A stretch of 64,000 nucleotides of DNA from Diphasiastrum complanatum. Its lineage: Eukaryota > Streptophyta > Lycopodiopsida > Lycopodiales > Lycopodiaceae. The stretch is from assembly GCA_029204225.1 (NCBI GenBank), contig CM055100.1:17993650-18057649 (forward strand). Direction: 5' to 3'. A program made the translations under genes and the position numbers. Shown one piece after another: positions 1-12,641 of the stretch (positions are counted from its first letter, which is position 1; the number at the start of each line of letters is the position of its first letter). The notes beneath the pieces are model-generated. The model worked only from the letters and a program-made list of their open reading frames with translations. It ran no database searches and had not been told where the DNA came from.

Positions 1-843
1 AAGTTGAAGGCCAAAATGCACTTCAAGTCCATTCAAGACCTTTTCCACTTCATTTAATGGCTGATAGCAATCCAACAACCCACATTTCACCACAAGAAGC
101 TTATCTTTACCATTGATTATCTTGTATCTAGATCCAACGATCTAGACTTCATTTGGGCATTAAACGACATCCTTGGTGCCACAACACACTCACATACACT
201 GAGTCGCCACTCTCCTTCACCTCGCGCGATCTGTCTGCGGGCTCTTCATGACCTCTCCTGCTCTTTCATCCAAGGTTTTTGGATATGGCTGCCACCTTCA
301 AATTTATCACATTCCCTTACTAGCTCGCGGCTGCACATGGCCACTTCAGATTCTATAGAACTGATCAAGACACCCTCCTCTAGATTTTCACAGCTTTCAA
401 AATGATCCATAATGGAGAGAAATTCACTTTCTTGAGCTTTCAAACCCTAGGCCCAGGTTATTCTCAAAAAACTACACTTGGCTTCCTATTCACAATCTTT
501 TGACAGGCTAATCCTCTTCCTCTGAGGTTGCCCTATTGCTGGAAAGTTGATGCTTCAATCTGTTTGTCAAATGGTGTCTAATTGAATGCACACTGACTGC
601 AAACACCAAGTAGCCTTCCTTCAGAATTTCACAATTCCGTCTGCTGAGGTTCTGATTTAGCCGACAACTCTCGTCTCTGAATCCTCACATAGTCTCAAGC
701 TCACCAAGCTTCTGTGTGCTAAACTCTCTACACCAGTGTTTCTCCTTCCGCCTTCAACCCGCCGTAAACCTCGAACTCTCAGAAGATAGTTCTCTTGAAG
801 CTCTCTTCAACGACGATGTTGTACTGTGTACACTCCCTGTACG
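1..843 (-). other. Untranslated or decayed retroelement interior
   Basis: The sequence lies downstream of the minus-strand primer site at 844-855, so it is probably leader or gag of a retroelement. The minus-strand ORF 246-443 has no recognised motif, and I see no real gene. Confidence 0.35.
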
Positions 844-855
844 GCTCTGATACCA
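844..855 (-). promoter_or_regulatory. Retrotransposon primer binding site (Met-tRNA type)
   Basis: The minus strand reads TGGTATCAGAGC, the usual plant primer site for initiator Met-tRNA. An LTR end should lie just to the right (from about 857), and the element body on the minus strand to the left (1-843). No gag domain is recognisable in that body; only a 65-codon minus-strand ORF at 246-443 is open. Confidence 0.6.
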
Positions 856-1149
856 ACTTAAAATTAGCTTCGAACAGGAACACAGATCATGCTACACAGT
901 AACACAGACAGAAAACACTCTCCACAGCAAGCTCACATAGCAACTATATTTCTCAAAATGAAATTACACTGTACATATAGTTGTTCACTCAGGCAACCCA
1001 TGCATGACCCAGGTTGCCATTGGCCGCGTGTCCCATCGACTTGCCTTGTGGCGAGGCCAACTGATCCTTATCAACTGATAGGACCCACAGTACAGTAGCA
1101 CAATGATTCTACTTTAATTCTAACTATTATAATGATCGCCAAGTGAAGA

Positions 1150-1450
1150 TCTTCAATAATCCTGTCACATGCAAACCAAAAGGACACCTGTGGAGCATAA
1201 ACCACCCAACCAACAGGAAATGGCTAGTCAATATCCTAACCATGTCACCCCCAAGCCAAGACTCCTCCACCTGATCAAGCACTCAGAGTTAGAATGATTT
1301 CTCAATTGTTTATCTCTAGTTCTGAGTACTTTTTTAGGTTCCAAAGGTACACTAAGCGATAAGTCCTCCAAATGGGTAAGATCCTCCGGAATACAACTGA
1401 TCAAAAGTGACCTGTAAATTTAGGATCTCTATCACTAACTATATCACTTG
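1150..1450 (-). repeat. Fragment of gypsy LTR and chromodomain-tail region, minus strand
   Basis: Positions 1158-1200 match the LTR family at 6727-7203 and 53605-54090 (shared AACCAAAAGGACAC and TGTGGAGC words). Positions 1286-1390 match the minus-strand pol tail at 54222-54310. The LTR is internally deleted. It lies head to head with the plus-strand gypsy pol that begins near 1498. Confidence 0.55.
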
Positions 1451-1497
1451 GCAATTCGTAAAGCCTGAATAAACTTTCAACAAAGATCTGGGCTAAA

Positions 1498-1758
1498 TTG
1501 GAAACTAATAAGGTTAATTGTGATTGTGATTGTTCTTTTAGTACTGCTTCATTCTTGCCAAATGAATTATTTTATTTGAAAGGCACAGTTAAAGGACATG
1601 AAGTTAGTATTTTAGTGGACAGTGGATCTACTCATAATTTTATTAACTCTTGTCTTGTGCAGAAACTCGGCCTTGAAACTGAAGCCAATGATCATAGATA
1701 TAAAGTATATCTAGTTTCAGGTGCGGAGTTGGAGACATGGGATGCCAAAGTTCTATAG
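1498..1758 (+). pseudogene. Ty3/gypsy retropepsin fragment
   Basis: The translation contains the aspartic protease motif DSGSTHNFI (VDSGSTHNFINSCLVQ), typical of the plant chromovirus protease. Upstream gag and zinc knuckle are not visible, so the element is truncated at its 5' side. The frame closes at 1756-1758 and pol continues in broken frames to 3566. A near relative is the pol at 50046-52349. This is a non-functional remnant; the family call is firm, the borders are not. Confidence 0.8.
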
Positions 1759-2127
1759 CTCCCAATGTGGATCCAAGACTATATAGAGCTAATAGATTTC
1801 CATGTTTTAGATTTATCACGTATGAATATAATCCTAGGGTATGAGTGGTTATTTAACAAACATCCTGATATAGATCTTGAGAAGCATGTGCTCTCTTTTT
1901 AGGAGGGTAAAGAAATAGTTACATTGTTTGGAGACAGATATGTACATCCATCTGGGATGACTTCATTTGCTAATGTAATGGAGATTTTTGATTCCTAATA
2001 TGAAGCTTATTCTTTATTTACCAAACCCATTTTAGATTTTTCTGAAATGCATCTAAGTAGTTATGAATTGTCAAAGATTCTTAACTCAATAGACTTATCT
2101 CAGGAGTAGATTGAGAAGAATAAAATA

Positions 2128-2652
2128 TTGTCTGAATTCAAAGATGTTTTTCTAGAAGAATTACCTCATGGAATACCACCGTCTATAGACCACAAGATTG
2201 AGTTAATTCCAGGTAGTCACCCTATCTCTAAACAGCCATACCCATTGCCTCGTATGGATGATCTCTTAGATAGATTAGTTGGAGCTAAATACTTCACAAA
2301 GATAGATCTTAGAACCGGATATCATCAGATTAGGATTCATCTGAGTGATGTGCAAAAGACGGATTTTTGGACGAGATTCAATCATTATGAATTTCTTGGG
2401 CTTCCTTTTGGGTTAACGAATGCACCTGCTACATTTTAACAGATGATGAACGATATTTTTCGTCCATATCTGGGTCAATGTGTAGTTGTATTCTTAGATG
2501 ATATCCTCATCTACAGTAGAACACCTAAGGAGCATTTGCATCATCTTAGAAAATTCTCAAAAGAGAGAAATTATTTGCTAAAGAGTCTAAATGTGAGTTC
2601 TTTAAGCACGAATTGTTGTACCTCGGTCATAAGATCACCTGTAGTGGATTGA
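2128..2652 (+). pseudogene. Ty3/gypsy reverse transcriptase fragment
   Basis: Gypsy RT motifs appear in order: [27 protein letters not shown], the [12 protein letters not shown] block and the catalytic [11 protein letters not shown] (YVDD-equivalent FLDD). A TAA at 2437-2439 interrupts the frame between the last two blocks. The step from the N-terminal RT to the primer-grip region lost part of the usual linker after HPISKQPY. The copy is decayed, in one direction with the protease at 1498-1758. Confidence 0.85.
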
Positions 2653-3564
2653 AGATAGACGAGAGTAAGGTCAAGATAGTGCTTGAGTGGCTGATACCAA
2701 AGATGGTTAGAGAAGTTAAATCTTTTCTTGGTTTTACAATTTTCTTTCGTAAGTCAATTGAAGATTATGCGAAGGTAGCGGTGCCCTTAAATAATCTGAC
2801 TAAAGGCGATGAACTGAACCAATGCTTTGAGAAACTCAAACAGATGGTTGTTTCAACTCCTGTTTTACAGATCGCGAATTTAAATATACCTTACATTGTG
2901 CGAACAGACGCAAGTGATTCGCTGATAGGAGCGGTTCTTCTACAAAATGATAGGCCGATAGCGTTTGAGAGCAAGAAACTCATTGGACCTTAGTTGCGTT
3001 ATACAACTCAGGAGAAAGAGTTATTTGCTGTGATACATGCATTTAAAACCTGGAGGCATTACCTTTGTGGTAGTCTTTTAATAGTTTATACAGATCACTA
3101 GCCTCTAAAGTACTTTTGTAATCAAAACGATCTTAGAGTTCGTAAAGCTCGTTGGGCAGAGCTTATGCAAGAATTTGATCATGAGATCCGATATGTCAAA
3201 GGCAACTCTAACCAAGTTGCAGATGCGCTTAGTCAGATTGGTGAATTAAATGAACTTTCATTCACCCAGATTTCCACTGATCTATATCTTTCATTGAGAG
3301 GAAAGTGTGAATCAGATTCTCATTTTGGTCCCATCTAAATGATGGTTGAGACTAATAAAAATTGAGAATGGAATAGAGATTCACAAGGGTCTCAGGTTCC
3401 TATGAAAGATAAGAAGATAATGGAATAGTTCTCTATTCGAGGTGGTTTACTATTTCGGAATGGAAAAGTTTGCGTACCAGTGGATGATGAGATAAAGAAG
3501 AGGATTCTTTATGAGTGTCATAATGTTTCCTATGCAAGTCATCCAGGTATATACAGGGGTCTAG
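2613..3564 (+). pseudogene. Ty3/gypsy RT thumb, RNase H and integrase zinc-finger remnant
   Basis: The open part (2613-2993) carries LYLGHKI, the SFLGF connection motif and the RNase H start VRTDASD (first catalytic Asp). Further decayed pieces include YTDH, AELMQEFDHEI and QVADALS. The integrase HHCC region begins with YECHNV near 3510. The sequence stops matching at about 3564, where the LTR-like repeat 3565-4540 begins. The paralogue at 50053-51300 has the same order with fewer stops and about 75 extra bases (NKKKKRGQSS) that are missing here. Confidence 0.85.
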
Positions 3565-4540
3565 TGTGGTAGCCTAGTCATTATAGATCTCCACTATATT
3601 GGTTGAAATGAGTAGTATAAAAGGTATATCATTCCCCCAGAGAGAGATAAATCTACTCTATTAGATGATAAGTGTAAAATGGATAATGGAGGTGTGTAAT
3701 ATTCAGAGTTGATACCACAATGGAAAGGCTGGTTATCCACAAATATTGGTTTAAATTGGCATCCAGTAACACCAATGTGAAACGATTTGGTCAAGGTTTT
3801 AGAATGAAGTTGGTACTTTATCTTTCAAACAACCAAGATAAACAGTAAGCAACCTGCCAAAGACAAGCATACAGATTTCACTAGACAGAATCAAATAGGC
3901 CGTTGATCCTTCTCAATAAATACAGAGAATTAGTTCTTTATCACTGATTAGCAAACAACCCAAAGCGACAGACAAGTGCTTTATCTAAGTTCATATACTC
4001 ATTCAAAAAATGAAAGTCATGTTTTGGTTATGTGAATGCTTAACAGCTTCGGATCTGTTCCTTGCATAACAATTGATTAGAGCAGTCCATGTTTAGACGT
4101 TAACCTGTAAATCCAAGTATGAAACTGAAATTCAGTACAAATGGTAACTGTGACACAAATAGTCAGTCGCCAAAGTTAGTTATAGCAATTCTCAAAGTGT
4201 GTGGATCATTTGATAAGATGTAATGTTGCATCAAACAGAGAAAAAGAATGGCACAAGTTTAGCAAACTACTTCTCTCTTCTCTATTGATGGGCGATCATC
4301 TGCGTAAGTACAATGTGCCTGCGTCGCTCTCTATATAGAGGCGCGCAAGAGGCTAAGATGTCATTTACCAACAGTTACAAATCTATTGGCAACAGCTACG
4401 AGTCGTTCTGAAACGATACAACTACTCTAGAAAAAATGAAACTCTAAAGTTGCAATAGGCCTTTACATGTACTTAGGCCTTATTGCACATATATATATAG
4501 TACAAAAATTTAAAAATTGTCACTATATAAGAGATAATTG
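3565..4540 (+). repeat. LTR-like repeat, copy 1 (paired with 27037-28030)
   Basis: It begins TGTGGTAGCCTAGTC and is similar along its length to 27037-28030. Shared landmarks are AGTAGTATAAAAGG, a GAGAGA tract, GTTATCCACA, TCTCTATTGAT, a TATATAGAG box near 4332 and AATAGGCCTTTACATG near the right end. The second copy is followed by a degenerate primer site, which suggests a plus-strand LTR. Here it truncates the gypsy pol to its left. Orientation and right border are uncertain. Confidence 0.55.
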
Positions 4541-5908
4541 GATCATGTGGAAAATGTATGCATCCACATATTCCCTTCCTCAGTTGTGAAGCGGCTTGCA
4601 AACAATTATTCATGTCCTCTTGGCTCGCTTCCTAGTAACTGGTTTTCTGAGAAAACTGCCTTAGCTCTGGCAACACTTTCTTCATTGACCTGGTCCGTTG
4701 TTTTTCCAGCTGTCCTCAGAAAATAATCATTTCATCTGAGGTAGTCTTCATTGACTTCAAGATCTAGGTATCCTCCCACTCCTTGGTTTCCCAATGGACC
4801 AATTGGCACATCGATCAAAGTGTTATTCACAAGGTGATGATACCAACTTGCTTCAGTCAGTATTTCAGAAATTTCAGCAGATGGTACTGTCCTAACAATT
4901 GAAATCCCTCATGCTCCTTTAACGTTACTCAAATAATACCATTTCATATTGTACCCAACATGGACAAAACAGAATGTATCATCCAAGTACAATTGAAATG
5001 CCATAAATGTATTCACTAACCCAAAAGAAACATAGATTTCAACATAACCGAATACCATATTGTCCTAGATATCCAATATCTAATCCAGATCGATAAAAAG
5101 AACTTAATTCTTTTAACAAGTTAGAATTCTCTTGGTAGTTAAAGTCATTATAGAGAAATACTCTATAACAGAAAAGAATCCAGATTACTATATTCATGTA
5201 TGGAACACCTTCCATCTACTTTACTTTGCAAGATCCAAATCTTATTGCAAAACAGAGATGGTTCAATAAATGGATTATTAGTCTTGCCACTACTTTTCTC
5301 CTAGAATCCTTGAATTCTCGAAATTCTAAATCACATGGGGGAAAAGGAATCCAAATTCTTGGAGGCAGCCTTTTTAAATAATTTCCAGTTTTATTCTCAC
5401 TTGCAATCAATTATACTTCAAAAATTGAATGTAAATAAAATAACTGGATCACTAAGACCACCAATCATCTACATCTCAGACTACCACTCTTTCTCCCCTT
5501 CCAAAAATGGTTCAGATTAACAAAATCCCAAATTTGTACTAGGAAAAAGTTCAATTTGGTATGACTAACTTTAACACTAATCAACCTAATAGTTTTGATT
5601 GTTCAATCATCAAGTGCCGCACTTAAATCTTGGTAAATCCCTTTATGGATCAGCATAGAAATTGTTTCAATTAGATTTCCATTATTCTTGGTCCTTATTG
5701 ATCCCTAAAACAAGAAATGTTCTTTAATTGACAGATTCACAAAATCGTCAACTAAAAGTGAAGGTTACATTGACCTTAAAGAACTGACCGATTCCATCAC
5801 ATTAAGATCATTCACTTTATATGTCATTTATGTTTGATCAATAACCAATGAATTTGAACTAATTGAAAACGTCCATGGTATCTTCAAATTTTGATGTAAA
5901 CTGGGATT

Positions 5909-6502
5909 TTCACATTCCATTCAATATGGACCTATAAACTATGAAAATTGATCAAACATCAACTTGACAGTTTCACAATTACCATCACATATTGGAAGAA
6001 TTCTGAAATATCCAGCATGCATCCAACATGACATGTAGTGATTTCAATAAAAATATCAATTTTTACGTAAATTGCCAAGAAACTGAAAAATTAGCCTTGG
6101 GATTTTCAAAATCTGTTCAAAATGGACCATCTGTGAAAATCAATTAAGTAGATCGATTTATCGATTCACAGGCACTGTCACATATCAAAATCATTTCGAA
6201 ACATCCTACATGCAACAAGCTTGACATCCACTCACTTTTTCGAAAAAAAATTGAAAAATTCTTGTAATAAGCCTAGCCACTAGAAAATCTACTTTTTGAT
6301 CTAGAATTGCCAAAAATAGCTTGATGCAAGAAATCTTTTGATCAATTTACTGATTACACATGCAACATGCATCCAAGCATGCATACAGGTCTATCCATAC
6401 ATTTTCATCAACAGACAATCACTACACTGAATTACAAGCATGCATACACCGAAACATTTTAAAAAAATTGCAAATTTTAGCTCAAAAATTGCCAAAAATT
6501 CG
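5909..6502. repeat. Degenerate tandem repeat, about 190 bp x 3
   Basis: Three neighbouring blocks (about 5909-6105, 6106-6290, 6291-6502) share an order of words: ATGGACC, GAAAATTGATC-like words, TCACATAT, then CATGCA with a following C/A-rich tail such as CATGCATCCAACATGAC. The block lies in the leader side of the minus-strand gypsy whose 5' LTR is 6727-7203. The rest of 4541-6710 is AT-rich and I see no gene in it. Confidence 0.4.
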
Positions 6503-6710
6503 ACAGCCATAACTTTCTCTACAGGACACCAAATAGGTCGTTGTAAAGCACATTACGGAGGGAGAGTGGGTCTACAAGACACTTGAAACATCACCCTGCC
6601 ACCTAGGCTTCACATGTGTGATCCACCACATGGAAGTAACATGCAAGGAGAAATCCACAAAAATTGAGAAAATACAAGAACTAGCTCCACCTTCCGATTG
6701 ATGCAAATCC

Positions 6711-6725
6711 ATAGCTCTGATACCA
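6711..6725 (-). promoter_or_regulatory. Primer binding site of minus-strand gypsy
   Basis: The minus strand reads TGGTATCAGAGCTAT immediately after the LTR end at 6727. This is the Met-tRNA primer site used by chromoviruses. It fixes 6727-7203 as a 5' LTR reading leftward. Confidence 0.8.
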
Positions 6726-6726
6726 C

Positions 6727-7203
6727 TGTAAGAATTGCCTTACAAAAATCTGAGTAGATCTTGTTGCAAAACAACCAAAAGAACACATGTGGAGCAAAAC
6801 CACCCATCCAATCCTAGATCCCTCCTGGAGTTTCCTCCTAGATCTAGCCCCCAAGCCATGGTGAATGAATGCAAGAGAGAGAAGGAATCATGGCTGAAGA
6901 AAACTGAATTTCCAATAGGGAGATGGGCGACTTTCCATGATAAGTATCCTCCTCCAAAGAGAGAATATTCTCCTTAGGATCCCCATGTAGCCTATATTAG
7001 CTATTAACCTCCTATTCTTGCATTATAGCAGTCAGACACCATGCAAGTGCTCCTATGTCCAAATATAGGTCAGGGCCTTCATATGATTATTAAATTATAG
7101 TACATGCCAAGCCCGGAATGACGAGGACCATATACACCTGGACTGACTGGCTATCCATGTTAGGAATTACTCCGAATCCCACATGCTGGACATGGACATA
7201 ACA
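6727..7203 (-). repeat. Gypsy (chromovirus family) 5' LTR
   Basis: On the minus strand it starts TGTTATGTCC and ends TTCTTACA, with the primer site next to it. About 477 bp long. It is clearly related to the inverted LTR 53605-54090 and the plus-strand LTR from 52376, sharing CATATGATTATTAA and the self-complementary GAGAATATTCTC. Short ORFs inside it are incidental. Confidence 0.85.
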
Positions 7204-8777
7204 ATTATTTCAAGTCCCTCTTATATTTTTCTTTTCCATTTTGGATCTAGTTTGTAAATTGACCATGTGCTCCTTGTGGTTGTTTGAATTGGTTAAGAAG
7301 GTATATAAATTTTTGGTTCCGAATATCAGCTTCGATTTCAAGATGTTCTACACCCTTAGAAGACTCTAGATTTTGGGTAAATATGGCTCTTTTAGATTTA
7401 ATACAATGAAGATCACTTTGAGAGACAGGCCTTTTTTGAATATGCGAAAAGCTTGAATGTTGAGGATCAACAGATTGACGACGATATATGAATTTACTAG
7501 AATCAACGACTAAGTGAATTGAAGCCTATGAATCCTCACTTACTGATTCTTCTTATTCATCAAAACCATGTTCCAAGTGTGTTGCTCCAGTATTTGACAA
7601 GAAAGAAGAAAATGTAATGACATTTATTTTGGGACTTTGACCTAAAAATGATTAAAAAAAATTTGTACTTTTTTTAGATTATATATTTTTAGACCAAAAT
7701 CATGATTTTTTAAACGTTAATGTCTAAATTACTCCCAAAATTATACAAAAAAAATGCATATTTTAAATAGTTTCTTATACAAAAAATAGATTCTTACAAG
7801 TTTTTTTTTACAAACTTCATAAAACCATCAAATTAAAAAACGAGACAACATTTTAAGACAACACATAATTTTTGAGAATCTAAATTTCATAAAAATATGA
7901 AAGGGCTCAAATTATGTTTAGATATCATTTTTCAATTTATATTTATTAATGAATTTTTACTAATGCCTTTCGATATGGAGAAAGAGAGCCATCGTGGCCA
8001 AAAAATCCTCAGAGTTCGAGACTAATGTGATGCTTTACCCAACACTCACAGTACTTAGTCTAACACTTCTAATGTGGGACAAAAATATGTTACATAAACT
8101 ATAGAGAATGATGAGGTGAGTTTATATGCATAAGATTATGTGTACAAGGACCTACCACTTAGTTCATATATTGAGGTCTTTCCAAAAAAAAAATGGAAAG
8201 TCATGGCATCTATCACAATTGATATAGTTTGAATTTATTCTAAACCCAATCAAAGATAAGTCATCAATACTATTGATGACGATTGCAAAATGATCAAACA
8301 AGAGATTATAGCAAATCGCACTAGTAATAAGAAGTTGGATAAAAAGTAAGGCAACAAAGACAAATTAGTGAAATAAAAGTCCAAACTGAGCAGTTTCAAA
8401 TTCAAAAAAGACCCTTTGTAAACATGGTGTTTATTTTTTTTCCAAGATGAGAGCAATGTTTTAAGAATCTCAAGGTTTGCTAAACATAGCCAAAAAAGTG
8501 ATACACATCCATTATAATTTGATCATTTTGTATATTCGTAATCGTTCAAGCCTAGAGATTCATATTAACAAGTCCTTAGATTTATTAAAATTATGGGCTT
8601 ATTCTTACATAGAAATTTGTATTATGCATGAATGATGTCTGGATCGCTTGATGTGTAGTATCTTTCTTTTGTTTGTAGATTTGTTATAGAATGCTATGCA
8701 AGTTTAATGAACCAGACTATGAATTTGCGCTTAGGAAAAACAGTTTCCAAGCTTCTTCATATATGGTAACATAAAAT
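7204..8777. other. AT-rich stretch without a gene
   Basis: I see only short spurious ORFs. Poly-A and poly-T tracts are common at 7600-7900. The word TAATGTGGGAC near 8072 resembles one common in plant repeats, but nothing can be assigned. Confidence 0.5.
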
Positions 8778-8798
8778 TTTGTCACCGTTGCCGGGGAA
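8778..8798 (+). promoter_or_regulatory. Tat/Athila-type gypsy primer binding site, degenerate
   Basis: The sequence GTCACCGTTGCCGGGGAATG closely matches the plant Tat/Athila primer site consensus TGGCGCCGTTGCCGGGGA. Its LTR should lie to the left, but I cannot set its start. The element that should follow is not recognisable before the repeats at 9034. Confidence 0.65.
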
Positions 8799-9033
8799 TG
8801 ATGATTAGTAGAAAAACTTGTCACTTTTGAGGAGTTTTTACTACTTTTTTCTATTGTTTTATGTTATTAATCTTCTTAGTAGAAGTAGGCTATTTGTGTG
8901 TACCTTGCTTTTGGCTTTTATTTGCTCAAGGTCTAGCTTTTTGTTGAATTTCTGGAAGAGGTGCGCCTAGTGCTAGCCTTTTTCTTGGTAGGCGAGCTTT
9001 TTCTCCAACAGATGAGTGTTTAGCAGTCCGTCA

Positions 9034-9360
9034 TTAGAGAAACTTAGAGCTCGACGAGGGTCTTTGAAAAAGATGCCTTTTTATTTTTTTCTCATTTTTG
9101 TAACCATGTGGACCAATAGAAACCTTGATATCAGGCTTCTACGTAACATAGCTTCTCTCAAATATAAATAAATTAAAAACATTCTAAATATATAATGTTT
9201 TGTCAGGCAGCATGTGGAAATGCTATTGGATGTTGAGCCCTACTCTTCCAGCTCATCACTGTCCAAAGAGACCCAAAAATATTGAAAATGAATATGACAG
9301 AAGGTTGAAATGAGAAAATCGATGTAGCTTTAATGTAAATGCATTGTCAAATCATGGTTT
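9034..9360 (+). repeat. Dispersed 330-bp repeat, copy 1
   Basis: It runs TTAGAGAAACTTAGAGC to GTCAAATCATGG, and is colinear and well conserved with 15381-15709 in the same orientation. Its head resembles the MITE family at 10639 and 58227 (TTAGAG..., CTTTG.AAAGA, ATGTGGACCAAT, TCTACGTAAC). It encodes no protein and is probably a non-autonomous element. Confidence 0.75.
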
Positions 9361-10638
9361 ACAGGGTTAACTAGAGTTAACTCATAGCGCCAAATAGTTT
9401 AGTATTTCAGATTTTTGCCTACACATATTCTCAAATTCATGGCTTTTTGCCTACACATATTTTCAGATTCATAGTTTAGTGTTTCAAATTTTTGTCTACA
9501 CATAACGAATGGCGCCATCAAGGAAGTCGTGCTCCTCAATCGACTCCGTGCTTCTCAATCGACTCTGTGGTTCTCTTCAATGAGAAATATGACAATGGAT
9601 TATGGGTGCCAAGAAAATTTTCAAAAGAACTCTTTGGTTCGGATGCATCCATCATCAAAAGGAACATTTCGAAAAAGCAAAAAGACAAAACTATCATTTC
9701 GATCTTATTGGAAGGCCAAATTTTGGATTTCTAAACATCATCAGGGGGAAAATCCATATTTAAAATTTTAGTCCAACATGTATATATGTATTTAGAGATA
9801 AATGTGCAAGGATTCAACTGTGAGGATCACAAAAAAAACAATTGTGAGTATTGATATATTATCATACTTTGATTTTTCTCATTCACAATCATCTATTATT
9901 AAACTTGCCAATCTGATCATTATTCTCTTGCAGATTTATATCCATCCAATATAAATAAATGAGAGCCAACTGGATCTCTTGCAAGTGTGTTAGATGTAAT
10001 ACACACTAATATTGGACAGTTGCAATATAGAAGTAGAACTGCAAAAGATCTTGCTGATTGTGGAATCTTATTTTATGAATCTATGTACATTCTTGATATA
10101 AAAGGAGATTTGGACAAATAGTCTCAATTCCATTACCTAGTTTGGAAGTGATGAATGGGTTACTCCAGAAGTTGCAGTTTCAGAATCATTTTGACGCAAG
10201 CTACATAATAATGTAAAAAATTTATTAAAGATAAGCACGAGATCAAAAACAGTCCGATTATGTTGATTTATATCTTTGAGTATATTTGTGGATTTCTTTT
10301 TCAAGTGTCAATGTACACAAAACCCCAATGATGTTTGTATGCAAAAATTTATCAGATAGTTTCTTATTTGAACTTATGGATAAATGTTGGGACAAAAATT
10401 CAGATGGAGATATAGAATGCAGAATTAAAATGTCTTCCATGTGCTTTCGTTATCAAATAGAAAAGCAAATGTTGAGCTTATGCTTCCATTATCAAAGATG
10501 GAAAAATATCAAAAGTCAATGGGTGCCACTCAATCAAGACTTGGAAGCCAGTGGACATTTTGGGAAGGGGAGAGAAGATAAGTGCCATTATAAGAGGCCA
10601 TACTATCAATACAATATTAGTGGACTCAAGATCTAGCA
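9361..10638. other. Gene-poor stretch with short imperfect repeats
   Basis: At 9400-9505 the phrase TTTTTGCCTACACATA recurs about three times with the flanking word TTCAAATT/TTCAGATT. ORFs at 9492-9734 and 10286-10636 have no recognisable domain. The second runs into the MITE at 10639. Confidence 0.4.
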
Positions 10639-11011
10639 TTAGAGGAGTTCTAAATCCAAAAAAGACCCTTTGTAAAGATTCTTTTTATATTTTTTCTCAA
10701 ATTTTTCTTACACATGGACCAATCAAAACACTCAAATTTGAAATCTACGTAACGTAACTTTTTGAGTCCACATTTTGATTCTATACTAAAAATGTCATAA
10801 CTTTTTAGTGGTAAGTCTGAATTTAGCGGAGTTTGGTGCATTGGAAAGCGCTTGGCAAGGGCTTTCCAATGATATGTTACATGACATACTTTTGAGCTAC
10901 GATTAAAAAGTATGGCAAGTCAAAAGTATTAGTGTTATAATATTTTAATAATAAAAAAAGCATCTTGCACGAATTCTTAAAGGGTCTTTTTGGAACTCAA
11001 AACTCCTCTAA
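10639..11011 (+). mobile_element. MITE, copy 1 (373 bp)
   Basis: Terminal inverted repeats: TTAGAGGAGTT at the left and AACTCCTCTAA at the right, the inner TIR imperfect up to about 24 bp. It is highly similar to 58227-58596. There is no coding capacity. An internal small palindrome pairs GGAAAGC with GCTTTCC. The target duplication is ambiguous, so I do not assign a superfamily. Confidence 0.8.
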
Positions 11012-11770
11012 TGCATCAACTTAATCATTGAAGTCTTTAACAATGAATCTTTACAATTAGCAGATCTCGAAGGACATTTACTTGAAGAGTGAAGCGATAC
11101 TATGACTGATTTCTGAACATAAATAGCAACATAAGCTTCGCAACTTTCGTGAAGAATGCGAAATATGCGACAGTCATTGTTTCATATATACTTGCAAGGT
11201 TCATCGTTTTATCTATGCCGAAAAATGCAACACAGCACGTTGATTGCCCTTGTTATTTCACTATGTTTTTTTGCTAAAAAACTCGACACTAGTTAGCACG
11301 TTGGCAATTTGCTTGCCACGTCGACTTGCTGTTTTCATTTTTCCAAAAATTGGGACACTGTTTGCATTTTGTTTAATATGCAAAAAAAACCCGACACCTT
11401 CGCTCCACATATTATTCCCATTGTGTTTAGCAAAAAATACGACACCAGTGTGGAATTTGTTATGTTAAGTATACATACCATTTTTAGTAAGCGATATTCG
11501 GCCACTTTATTTTACCAAAGAAGCTATTTACATTTAATACTTTTAGACCTTATTTTTTAAGGACTGTACCTTCAATATTAGGAGGACACTTTTTATTAAA
11601 TACCAGTCTACTCCGCCGATATATCATTAACATGTCGAACACTTCAAACACTTCTGCTTTTTCGTTCATTCTCACTTTCTCTATTTCGTTTACGATCGTT
11701 TAGCTATTGTTCTTCTTACGATCCAATATGCTTCCGACTACCATCGTTCATTCTATATTCTGACATCATC
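11012..11770. other. No gene seen; leader of the unnamed element
   Basis: Short ORFs only. The sequence leads up to the start codon at 11771 and could be its 5' untranslated part. Confidence 0.35.
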
Positions 11771-12420
11771 ATGGCCATCGTCTTTAAGACCCATCCAAAA
11801 TTAGTTCTACCGGTTTTGCAACCTTTGGCCATTCGAACTAGAATTGAAGGACTTCGATCCATCAGTGATTTTATCAGAGCTATGTCAGGAGCTTATTCAA
11901 AATTTGAACGAAACTGAGGATGGACACATTTGCACCGTCGTCCGTAATCAGGAAATCATCATCACAGAAGGACTTTATTGTCATGCATTAGGCTTGCCTA
12001 TAGACGGCACTATTCTAGTCACAAAGCCTAATTATATTACCCAAAGAGGAGTTTTCAGAAGGAAGCATACCTTGAGAAGAGGGGATATAAACTATCTTAT
12101 ATCAAAGATCCCAATCTCAAGAGTTTCATCCACTTCGATCTTGCTTCAATATTTTTACTGGAGCAAGAGTATACAATCTCCAATAAAAATATTGGATACC
12201 TGCTCAGAGCTCTAAATGGAGAGCATATTGTTTTTGGACAGATTGCTTTTAAGCGATTTTGTAAATTAGTCAAAGATATACAATTTTCTAGACTAGGTTT
12301 GCAGTTTGGAATATTATGTATGCATGCTGAAATTTTATCTGTTCAGGAGGATATCAAGTTTGTGCCAATGCTACCAGGGTTAGCTCCATCTATTGAGGGC
12401 GATTCTCAGATGCAGACCTC
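11771..12420 (+). pseudogene. Unnamed multi-domain ORF family, N-terminal domain (copy alpha)
   Basis: An ATG at 11771 opens MAIVFKTHPKLV; a frameshift near 11846 leads into the open frame 11844-12215, and a second shift near 12125 leads to a frame reading through about 12420. The key segment, VVRNQEIIITEGLYCHALGLP, parallels THKVHVTEAALAALGI in copy gamma on the minus strand (35619-35984). A Ser/Thr-rich stretch follows. The continuation (coiled coil, then C-terminal domain) resumes at 13497 after a copia interruption. I do not recognise the family; by size and context it is a retroelement gag-like or extra ORF. No catalytic motif is visible. Confidence 0.5.
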
Positions 12421-12641
12421 AAAGGCAACTTCTACTGAACTTGCATCCTCATCTTATTCTTTTTTGGTTTCCGATTCTGTTAGATTGTGCCTTGTAGCAA
12501 TAGTAACTTTTTCACCAATCAAATGCTTCCATATAGATTCACCCACGTTATTAAATAATATGCACATGAGATCAAGAAGGTGATTAATCAAAAGACTGTT
12601 CCAATATTCCAAACGATGAAATACAGATAACCTTTCGAATA

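Noticed and set aside
10551-10638. Possible gypsy retropepsin (ISAIIRGHTINTILVDSRSS)
   Set aside because: The active-site Gly is Arg, no flanking pol is found, and the match is too short to support.
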